Positions 12,607 through 21,760 of a stretch of 64,000 nt of DNA are shown here, piece by piece (position 1 is the first letter of the stretch; the number at the start of each line of letters is the position of its first letter). Origin of the DNA: Lophius americanus (Eukaryota > Chordata > Actinopteri > Lophiiformes > Lophiidae); NCBI GenBank assembly GCA_037951165.1, contig JBBDHG010000151.1, forward strand, positions 992,001 to 1,056,000, read 5' to 3'. The position numbers and the translations under genes were made by a program. The notes under the pieces are model-generated. The model saw only the letters and a list, made by a program, of their open reading frames with translations. It searched no databases and was not told where the DNA came from.

Positions 12607-13302
12607 TGCCTGCCTTCTGTTGTTTGGGTAATGATCTGTATTCCTGTGGCACTAGTTGGGTCGGAGCTTCTGCCCCGTTGACGTTACGTGCCGTGGGTGC
12701 TGATGGAGGCTGTAGACTGGGCCTCTGTTTCTGCCCATTCCCACACTGGTTTCCTGGCAGGTGAATTCTCTCTCCATCCAAAACACATTGCTTCAGCTTG
12801 ACTGAACACTTCCCGCCACAGAGTGACCTTCTCCTTTGGTCTTATTTACATCACCCAGCCCCTTCAACGTTTAAAGCAGTGCACAGTTCACTGACTCCAT
12901 AAATGATGCATCAAAAAAAAAAGAAAAAAAAGTCTCACATGTTCTGTCGGAATGAGAGTGAGAGCAGGGAATCCTTTGAATTCAAACAGAATGGCGCCCC
13001 CTAGTGCCACAGACCAATCTGAAATAGATGTGGGTTTCTCATTTAAAAATGAAAGCCAGCTTTTCAGGGTCATTTTCTTCTTCTTTTACAGTTTGGACCG
13101 AAAATCCATCCTCCACCATCCATCCAATTTCACAGGGAATGAACCGCGTTTGGGAGTTCTTCCCGGCTCAACTCGCACATTTTGTGTCGACTCAAAACAG
13201 CCCAGCTTCACACACACTGAATTATTCAGGCTTGATGCTGCGGTTCTGTCCACATGCGCCCTAAGGGTTCCATACAGCCTCATCTGGAGGAGTACAGCGT
13301 GA

Positions 13303-13332
13303 TGGTGGTGGTGGTGGTGGTGGTGGTGGTGG
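13303..13332 (+). repeat. (GGT)n trinucleotide repeat
   Basis: Ten GGT units. Confidence 0.95.
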
Positions 13333-13834
13333 ATCATCATGAGGGGGGAAACAATCTTAGTAGCCTGAAATATTCAAGACATTTAAAACCACACAAATAC
13401 CTCCGATTAAAGTATATATGTATAATGTCCAATAGTCTGTGAAGGATGGTTGCTAGTAAAAAGCTCCGCCTGGATTTGCTGTGAAGGTATTTTGGTGCAA
13501 ACTCTTGTAGTAACTATAGAAAAACTTTGAGCTCAACTGTTTCATGACAACTAATATTCATTCATTATCCATAACCGCTTATTCTGTTCAGGGTAGCTGT
13601 CTGAAAATTATTTTTGAGGTTTATGGAAACACTTCTGAGGGCTGTTGCAAAGAGAACTGACCTCAACCCAATCCAGCAGCTTTCTGGGGAATTTGGGTGA
13701 AAGCCAGGCAATATTGACTATCATCCATTTCTCCAGTATCTAATAAGCCTTTCTGTGTTTGAGCAAACGATGAAAAATTGTCTGGGTGCAGAAGTGAGGA
13801 CGTGTGTCTGAGCCTCCTTGAAGGTTAAATCAGG

Positions 13835-14020
13835 TTTTTTTTAATAATTATTTTTCTTTTATTTATTTATTATTCTTTTTTTAATTTTTAATTTTATTCT
13901 ATTTTTTTTTTTTTTTTTTTTTTTAATGTAATTTAAAAAAAAAATTTTTTCAATGATTTTAGATTTTTTAATTTATTCCTGAATTATTTTATTTTATTTA
14001 TTTATTTTTTAATGTAATTG
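13835..14020 (+). repeat. T-rich low-complexity block
   Basis: Almost only T and A, with an uninterrupted T run of more than 20 around 13902-13924. This is possibly an old retroposon poly(T) that has expanded. Confidence 0.8.
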
Positions 14021-15270
14021 AATTTGTCCAAGCTTCTTTTTTTGATTTCAGCGTCTCCATCGTCTTCTATCTCCTGAATTCATTTACTCACTTTTTCATT
14101 TTCTTTACTACTAAAATCTTTATTTTTCCTTGGCAATATGTTCTTCGTTTTGTTTTCTTTTTGACCTGAAACTTTCCCTGAAAGACACTATTTTTTCTTA
14201 CGGAACTATTAAGTGAAACGATAAAGTATCGAACTTGTTTTTTTTTTTCAGTCCACCCACAGCTTGAGGCTCACGCTGCTCAAAAGGAAATACAGCTAAA
14301 GTGACGACTGAACGATGAAAATCAACCTGAGTAATTACCATTTAATATGCAAATCCGCAGGTGTAGGTGTTTGCTGGAGGGGGCAGCTCTGAAGACCCCG
14401 ATGTGACCGAAAATGAAGTCAGCATTAATAAATAAGACTTAATAGACAATAAAAACAGCCCCCAGAATTGAATTCTGAAAGCTGATGTCGTGATTGTGTC
14501 TGTCAGGCCTGAGCTGGCGGTGACGCTGCTGACAGTTGGACCGTGGGAATGTTAGCAAGGAGGCAGCATCTGGGAGATTTTCCACTGCTGTAAAATAAAA
14601 AAAGTGAACTATTTTTGTCCCGTCAAGCAAAAAGAAGAAGTCAATCAACCGGAATGATTCCATCATTATTTCTCCGAGAACAGTTATTTCTATATTTTAT
14701 CCTGTCGTTGGATAATTTGAATATCGGAGCACTTTTGCACTGAGAACGTTCCACGTTTGTATTCTTATCCCTTCTGTTTGTTGTTGGATGCAAACAAATC
14801 TACAAATAAGAAACCTGAACCTGAAGAGGTCAAAGTCTCCAGGGTTCAGAAACTAAAAGCATTAAGTTAATGGAATATAATATACAAGTTTTCATTATTG
14901 GCAACCTTGAAGTCATTTTTTCAATCAAAGGCTCAATCGAGCACAAAAGTCATTTAACGGAGAACCCAAAACAAGCCATCCAGGAACCGACGCTCAGATC
15001 CAGACCAGGAAACTCCCGATTAACGGCCGGATTTGAGATTCTGGCCTTGTTCCGGCGTTTTACTGTTCAGGAAACTCATGTGTCTCACACCAGGTTGACT
15101 TTTCATTCACCGGCGATCATTATCCTTCATCACGGATGAAGAGCGGAGGAGGACGTCGGAGTGGGTTCTCTCTGTCATGTTTAATTTCCCCGAGCTCAGC
15201 TGAAGAATAGTTTTTCACAAAATTTATTCTATTTAGGGATTTTGTTCTTTCTAATTATTCTTTGTTTTTT

Positions 15271-15284
15271 GTTGCCGTGGTAAC
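15271..15284. promoter_or_regulatory. RFX X-box-like palindrome
   Basis: GTTGCCGTGGTAAC, one base from the ideal GTTGCCATGGTAAC. No gene is nearby. Motif only. Confidence 0.45.
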
Positions 15285-16067
15285 AAGTTGGCTCATTTGT
15301 GATCTCAAATATTATATAACAAGATTTGTTTCACAAAACCTTCAACATATAAGAACCAAGTACAGAGAAGATGCGACTTTTTTTTATCATTAGCATCCTC
15401 TACTAAAGTATTTCCACAGTAACAAACTGGATTACGGCTCATTCTGGTTGTTTATTTCCTTTCTGGAACATTTCTCAAATATGATTCAACACTTTATGAG
15501 CAACAAAGACGTCTTTTACTGTTTCGTAAATGCTTCATTTTAATTTTTTAACACGCTAAATTTACCATTAAATGACAAATTGTTAGGTCAAGAATGTTTT
15601 TCTAAGAGAAAAAAAAAATCTGATTTCTAAAATGATTTCATGAGGATACGTTTTTTGTGGAATATAGTCTATTTACATATAAATATATAAAATACCAACC
15701 TGTCGGTAAATGATTTCATTGGAAAGACTCCGAAATGTCCGAAATGTAAGTCATATTCTTGACATAACAATACTTTACAAAGTCTAGAAAAAACTATTTA
15801 TTTTTATATAATGCAACAAAAGTGCTAGAAATAAATAATAACCTAGTAAATTAAAATTAAATTTCAGAAGTTTATATCAAATCGTTTTTCTACGAAGAAA
15901 CATCCGGTAGCCTGATCATTATTCAATTATGCAAAGACATTCAAACATATTATTAATGTAAATATACTTAACTTGTAAATAACACTTTGTTTCTCATCAC
16001 TTTGACCTTTAACATAAATTGCTATTCAATCGTCCTTAACAAAGTTCAGTTGGTTCAGTGGTTAGCT

Positions 16068-16516
16068 AGCTAACACCGACTACTAGCTAACCCAGACTAC
16101 CAGCTAACACAGGTTATCAGCTAACACAGGCTTCCAACTAACACAGGCTACCAGGTAACACAGACTATCAGCTAAAACAGACAACTAGCTAACACAGACA
16201 ACTAGCTAACACAGACTACCAGCTAAAACAGATTACTAGCTAACACAGGCTACCAGGTAACACAGACTATCAGCTAAAACAGACAACTAGCTAACACAGA
16301 CTACAGGCTAACACAGACCACCAGCTAACACAGACCACCAGCTAACACAGACTACCAGCTAACACAGACTACCAGCTAACACAGACAGGTAGCTAACACA
16401 GACTACCAGCTAACACAGCCCACCAGCTAACACAGACTACCAGCTAACACAGACTATCAGCTAACACAGACAAGTAGCTAACATAGACCACCAGCTAACA
16501 CAGGCTACTAGATAAT
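16068..16516 (+). repeat. 17-bp minisatellite, about 26 copies
   Basis: The unit is close to CTAACACAGACTACCAG. Variation is concentrated at the last five bases (ACCAG, ATCAG, ACTAG, AGTAG). Some variants alternate in blocks: 16141-16200 is echoed at 16245-16300, suggesting segmental duplication within the array. Confidence 0.9.
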
Positions 16517-16899
16517 GGCTAGATTATCACCTGGATAAATGTACTATTTCAGTGCTGGTAACAGACATTGATCGGTAACACCTGTATTGTTACAGTAGGT
16601 TTGAGTGAACTGGACTCACCTTATAGACCTTATAGAGCTGCAGGACAGGAACAAAATGGTGCCAACTGTCTTCCTGCCTCCAACGGAAGAACTAAAACTC
16701 CAGGGCGGAGCTCCATTACATCTCTGCTGAGGTGGATTAACACTGATGGGATTAACTCTGTCAATTAACTCCAACACTGAAAACCATTTGACTCTGAATG
16801 TGTGAAAATAACTTGGTGAGAGTGAACATCAACTCGGAATTGTTAAACCCTCAAACTTCAACACTCCGATTTTTGCTGATAGTATTTAACCTCCTCTCC

Positions 16900-16952
16900 T
16901 CGCCAGGCCGCATTTACACTGCAATTTCCCCGTTGTGGGACAAATAAAGGTT
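16900..16952 (+). mobile_element. LINE-type 3' tail with TTATC pentamer end
   Basis: TGCAATTTCCCCGTTGTGGG and ACAAATAAAGG lead straight into the TTATC array. The same tail with the same pentamer end recurs at 40379-40431. This is a common fish retroposon 3' end, and the pentamer tail probably seeded the satellite that follows. Confidence 0.6.
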
Positions 16953-18234
16953 TTTCTTATCTTATCTTATCTTATCTTATCTTATCTTATCTTATCTTAT
17001 CTTATCTTGTCTTATCTTATCTTATCTTATCTTATCTTATCTTATCTTATCTTGTCTTACCTTATCTTATCGTATCTAACCGTATCGTATCTTATCTTAC
17101 CGTATCATATCGTATCGTATCGTATCGTATCTAATCTTACCGTATCGTATCGTATCTTATCTTACCGTATCATATCGTATCGTATCGTATCTATTCTTAC
17201 CGTATCGTATCTTATCTTACCGTATCATATCGTATCGTATCGTATCTATTCTTACCATATCGTATCGTATCGTATCGTATCTAATCTTACCGTATCGTAT
17301 CGTATTTTATCGTATCTATTCTTACCGTATCGTATCGTGTCGTATAGTATCGTATCTTATCTTATCTTAACCTATCTTACCGTATCATATCGTACCGTAT
17401 CGTATCTAATCTTACCGTATCGTATCGTATCTTATCTTACCGTATCATATCGTATCGTATCGTATCTATTCTTACCATGTCGTATCGTATCGTATCTAAT
17501 CTTACCGTATCGTATCGTATCTTATCTTACCGTATCATATCGTATCGTATCGTATCTAATCTTACCGTATCGTATCGTATCTTATCTTACCGTATCATAT
17601 CGTATCGTATCGTATCTAATCTTACCGTATCGTATCGTATCGTATCTTACCGTATCATATCGTATCGTATCGTATCGTATCTATTCTTACCATGTCGTTT
17701 CGTATCGTATCTAATCTTACCGTATCGTATTGTATCGTATCGTATCTATTCTTACCGTATCATACCGTATCGTATCGTATCTTATCTTACCGTATCATAT
17801 CGTATCGTATCGTATCTATTCTTACCGTATCGTATCGTATCTTATCTTACCGTATCATATCGTATCGTATCGTATCTAATCTTACCATGTCGTATCGTAT
17901 CGTATCGTATCTAATCTTACCGTATCGTATCGTATCGTATTGTATCTATTCTTACCGTATCATATCGTATCGTATCGTATCTAATCTTACCGTATCGTAT
18001 TATATCGTATCTATTCTTACCGTATCATATTATATCGTATCTATTCTTACCGTATCATATCGTGTCGTATTGTATGGTATCTTATCTTATCTTAACCTAT
18101 CATATCTTATCTTATCTTTTCGCATCTTATCGTACCTCATCGTATTGTATCCTAATGTATTGTATCATATCTTATCTTATCTTATCTTATCTTATCTTAC
18201 CGTGTCTTATCGTATCTTATCTTATCTTGTCTTG
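16953..18234 (+). repeat. Pentanucleotide satellite (TTATC/GTATC)n, 1.28 kb
   Basis: It begins as near-pure CTTAT repeats (to about 17065), passes into a mixture of CTTAT, CGTAT, CTAAT, CATAT and TTACC pentamers, and returns to pure CTTAT near 18165-18230. The central part has a 60-bp higher-order unit: 17521-17580 and 17581-17640 are identical. It is seeded by a LINE tail ending in the same pentamer. Long open frames here are only a by-product of a stop-free 15-nt reading cycle. Confidence 0.95.
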
Positions 18235-18554
18235 GAACCTGGAACACCAATTTAAGGCTTGAGCCTCGCTGCCTTTTTTCTACGAACAAGTAGTAATAAA
18301 CTTCTCAAATCTTCTTCTGAGTCTGAGTTCTGCTCTGGGGTCCAGCCAATAGTTTTTCCAAAAGCCTTATCATCGTTATTAGTATTTTTTCCTCACTCTG
18401 ACCTGCTTTATTCTGGGGATTTTTATTTTATTTTCACATCAGATCTTTGATATAATTCAATAATTTTTCACCCCAACATTTTACACAAAACAAAGTAAAA
18501 ATCGAAATTGTATCTTTTTGCCATTGAGGAACTTTCATCTTTGGTATTGTTTCT

Positions 18555-18568
18555 GTTTCCATGGTAAC
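18555..18568. promoter_or_regulatory. RFX X-box-like palindrome
   Basis: GTTTCCATGGTAAC. The GGTAAC half is perfect; the other half has T in place of R. Motif only. Confidence 0.35.
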
Positions 18569-18590
18569 TAGTTTTGATTTAGGATTTTTC

Positions 18591-18635
18591 AAGCAGTGTG
18601 CTTTGTTTCCAGGGGGGAAACAAAGCACACAGCTT
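18591..18635. repeat. Foldback, 20-position stem, 5-nt loop
   Basis: Arms 18591-18610 and 18616-18635 pair except for one A/A mismatch. The loop is AGGGG. It sits about 20 bp left of the truncated edge of the Tc1 element. Confidence 0.85.
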
Positions 18636-18654
18636 TTTAACAAAGCTTTTTGCG

Positions 18655-19333
18655 CACACAGACTTTGCAGATTTAGTGATGGTCTGGTGAGGCAGATCTT
18701 TGGATGGTCTCACATACCTTAACGGGCTACCCACTGCAACCATGACGGCAGTTAGGTACCAGGATGAAACCCTGACCCACTATCGGACCTTACACTGGTC
18801 TAGTGGACCCTGGGTTCCTCCTAGTCCAGGACAATGACCGGCTTCGTGTGGTGTAGGCAGTTCCTGGAGGATGGAGGTGTTGATGCCATTGTCTGGTCCT
18901 CATGATTCCCATGAATCCACCCGAGAACCTCTGATACGGTAAGTGTTTCTGCATCAGACGCCACCACCACTGACCAGAGACTGTCCAGGAGTCCTGATCC
19001 AGGTCTGGGAGGAGATCCCCCAGGACCCCATCCTCCATCCAGGAGCATGCCCCGATGTTTTCAGGAGGTCCCTTTGACATGTAGGGCTCAAACACATTCC
19101 TGGGTCACATTATGAGTTGGACCAGTCCGTGATTTCAGCTTTTCACTTTGATTTTTGGTGTAATTTAGAATCCAGCCCTTAATGGTTTCATGATTTTGAT
19201 TTCCACTGATCGTTCTTGCATAATGTTGTTCTAAACAAATTACATAATGTATATCAATAAAGATGAGCGTTTCTTTCATCGCGATCCGGACTGTGATTTT
19301 AGTTCCCTTCATTTTCAAAGGCAGCAGTGTATA
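18655..19333 (+). mobile_element. Tc1-like transposon, 5'-truncated
   Basis: The + strand reads decayed transposase: VMVW near 18680, then LTAVRYQDE, a GPW-P block, and the strongly conserved LIQVWEEIPQDPILHP near 19000. The 3' end matches the Tc1 terminus: ATTTAGAATCCAGCCCTTAA, GATTTCCACTGATCGTTCTT, ATCAATAAAGATGAGCG and a terminal GCAGTGTATA. The 5' half is missing; the left edge abuts a perfect foldback at 18591-18635. There are multiple stops. Confidence 0.8.
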
Positions 19334-21034
19334 ACGGCATAGATATATATTCTCAGATTAGTGAATTATTCAAAATGAATAAGATGCATCTGTTTTAAGA
19401 ACCATCAGTCAGTATGGGGGTAAAAAGTACTTTGGAAACCGGGAAAGATACATTTCAACTTTAGGTAATGGATATCCAAGTGACCGTTCACTCTCCTCAA
19501 ACGCCAACACTCTGTTTTTCAGCCCAGAGAACTGATGCGAGGCATTCGTTGGGAATGTCATCGCCGCCGAGCCTGTGGAACTGTGGAATCGATTCTCTCT
19601 TGAAGTGTTCGTCTGGGAAACAAAACCCATGTATCCTGCGAGTCTGTAAATAAATCAACGAGTCTGAAGGAGCTTTCTGATATCATTTACTTCTTGAATT
19701 ATTGAATAGATTGTTGAATTTAAGCTTCATTCACAACCTGCTTAACGAATAAAAATTCTACCGATACTAGAAATCCATCGATTGTTCCAAAATGTCACTA
19801 ATTTCAAGACGGCGTCCTTTCTCGCTCGTTTTGTTTAGATAGTATTTCAGCAGCATCGAACTCAATGTATCAATTCTACCCCTTAACACCCTATTACATA
19901 TATTCTCATAATTACCTTCCACATGTTCTATGTGGGGGTTGAGTCCATTTAAACACATACGCAAAGATATGGCATCTACTACCTGCATGAACCGACTTTA
20001 TAAATGACATGATGGTGTATTTTTATTACATTTGTCATATCTTTTAAAATAAGTAAACTCATATTTCGATGTGAGTTCCAACCAGTGTGTATTTGTAGTG
20101 GCGAGTGTTGGAAATTATCATTCTCTATAAGCCCTCCCAATTCTTGTATTGGATAGCTGTATCTATACTGTATATAGACTGTGTCAGAAAAATAAAAGTT
20201 GATTTAGGTAAAGGTTCCTACAAATAACAGTGTACGTGTTCTACTCAGTTAATCCATATTTTGCACTGCAGTGCAGAGAACTGTGATATAGCCAGCGAGC
20301 AGAGGTAGCATTCACGATCTCTAATGCATTTTATGCTAAAATAACAAAATCAGCAGGTAGAGTGTTTCAGCGGAGGGTCTATTGTGCATAGAGTGACTAC
20401 ATCAGCTGCTCGGAGCCTTATCACGATTACAGCCGTCAATCAGCAGAAGGTTGAATGGGAACAGAGAGACTCAAGTTTCCATTTGCTCAGTGAAGCTGCT
20501 TTAGTGGAAATATCAGCATGGAGTTGGAAGTAGAAGTGCATTTCATTAATGCATAATAGTGTTACTCTCAAAGGTATCATTGGATTTGTTTTAAATGTTA
20601 TTTAATTGTTTGTTTTTTTGCGTCGTAAGATATGACACAGTGATGAATCAAGTATATCAAGATATTCGTGATGTCAGGATGATCACCTGGATTCAGAATT
20701 ACTTGACAGGATTCTTTGAAGATTCCTGCCTTTAACTTCATGGATAATGCCTAATGTTTGGACCAGAACCTAACACACACAAAGTCTGCTCTGAATCCAA
20801 GAAGTATTCCCTATTCGGTAATCCAGAATGCTCAAATTTATGGGGCACAGGGAAAAGTCACTATTGGGAGATGATAAACAACAAATTTCACATATCTTCA
20901 AAAGTAAATTTAAAATATATTTGTTGAATAATTAACTTGGTAGCTTTTTGCGCTCTCTAAGAGTTGTCAAGTTCTAGATATTGTATTGTGTTAGCAGCAT
21001 TTAATGTAACTGGTTTGCAAGATAGTTATCCAAA
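19334..21034. other. Noncoding upstream of ifrd1
   Basis: AT-rich with no recognisable repeat or exon. It separates the Tc1 remnant from the L2 tail and the ifrd1 promoter. Confidence 0.6.
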
Positions 21035-21125
21035 ACAACTATAATAATAATAATAATAATAATACATTTAATTTATAATGCACTTTACATTTGGATCAAA
21101 TCTCAAAGTGCTAAATTAGTTAATT
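21035..21125 (-). mobile_element. L2-like LINE 3' tail, reverse orientation
   Basis: AAT-repeat (21040-21063) followed by ATAATGCACTTTACATTTGG and ATCAAATCTCAAAGTGC is the reverse complement of the tail seen at 46375-46440. Only the 3' end is present. It lies about 340 bp upstream of the ifrd1 promoter region. Confidence 0.65.
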
Positions 21126-21464
21126 AAATTATTAGTATTTTGAATGTTAATCTAATTTGTTGTAGCTCTCACATGGTAATATTTAAATCAATATTGTTTT
21201 GAAATACATGCAGAAAGCAACATGCGATTTAAGAAAGCACAGGTTATTTTCACCCCTGATATCAGGCATATATTTCTATTAATATTATGAGTAATAATGA
21301 TGAATAATAAGATTTTAAGTGTGGTTTCTTTGTACAATTTAAACTACTTCAAATAGTTTTTCATCGTACTCATGTTGCATTTATTGACGATCGTCTAATA
21401 ATTCAACCTTTGCATGTTTGTTATACGTAAGCAGAAAGTCCATAGACGCACACATTTCTGGGAC

Positions 21465-21580
21465 TGCGTCACGCGCGAACGCACGCGACACTTGTTCCTA
21501 TTCGTGGATTGGCCGGCGATGCCGGGAAACCTCCACGTGACATCAGAGAGTATAAATACCCGGAGCCGCCCTCTTCCCAC
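21465..21580 (+). promoter_or_regulatory. ifrd1 core promoter (CCAAT, E-box/CRE, TATA)
   Basis: In order: TGCGTCA at 21465-21471 (a CRE/ATF-type half site), an inverted CCAAT box ATTGG at 21508-21512, an E-box CACGTG at 21534-21539 overlapping TGACATCA at 21538-21545 (ATF/AP-1-like), and TATAAATA at 21551-21558. A start about 30 nt past the TATA box puts the cap site near 21580 and gives a leader of roughly 180 nt. The stretch 21460-21580 is locally CpG-rich. The arrangement fits an immediate-early, stress- or cAMP-inducible gene, as TIS7/PC4 is known to be. Factor binding is inferred from motifs only. Confidence 0.75.
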
Positions 21581-21593
21581 GCAGCCCCATTGT

Positions 21594-21629
21594 ATGAGGG
21601 AAAATGTTTCGTCTCGGCCAACAGTTTAG
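21594..21629 (+). CDS. Short upstream ORF overlapping the main uORF, 11 codons
   Basis: ATG AGG GAA AAT begins at 21594 and stops at TAG 21627-21629 (MRENVSSRPTV). It has T at -3, a weak context, and lies about 10-15 nt from the inferred cap site, so most ribosomes would probably scan past it to the ATG at 21604 in another frame. It may not be translated, and would be absent altogether if transcription starts slightly downstream. Confidence 0.3.
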   Translation: MRENVSSRPTV

Positions 21630-21726
21630 TCCCAAGATCGCTTTCGATTCTTTTTTATCTGCTCTGCCACGGGAATATTTTCATTTTACGAGACAATACA
21701 GTAAAAGCTGGTCTTGTATTGGCTGA
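21604..21726 (+). CDS. Upstream ORF in ifrd1 leader, 40 codons
   Basis: ATG at 21604 has A at -3 (favourable context) and reads 40 codons to TGA at 21724, ending 34 nt before the ifrd1 start. The peptide begins MFRLGQQFSPKIAFDSFLSA and ends in SKSWSCIG. It starts only about 20-25 nt after the transcription start predicted from the TATA box. Mammalian IFRD1 mRNA is known to carry a uORF that controls translation and stress-sensitive mRNA decay, so a uORF at the same place in a fish is likely functional rather than chance. The short gap to the main start would make reinitiation inefficient. Whether the peptide is conserved cannot be tested from the window alone. Confidence 0.7.
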   Translation: MFRLGQQFSPKIAFDSFLSALPREYFHFTRQYSKSWSCIG

Positions 21727-21760
21727 TTTTTGATCAAAATATACATTCGTTTGCACGAAA

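Larger units (their letters stand above)
12010..16067. other. Noncoding with simple repeats
   Basis: It holds the hexamer, GGT and T-rich tracts listed separately, and one X-box-like site. A G-then-A run at 12313-12333 may be an old poly(A). No exon is recognised. Confidence 0.6.

Noticed and set aside
16935..18255. Very long + strand open frames (up to 259 codons) rich in Tyr, Leu, Ile, Val and Ser
   Set aside because: They come from a pentamer repeat read in a 15-nt cycle without stops. There is no start context, domain or complexity expected of a protein.
18790..19095. 101-codon minus-strand frame with Trp-rich sequence
   Set aside because: Antisense of the Tc1 transposase remnant on the + strand.
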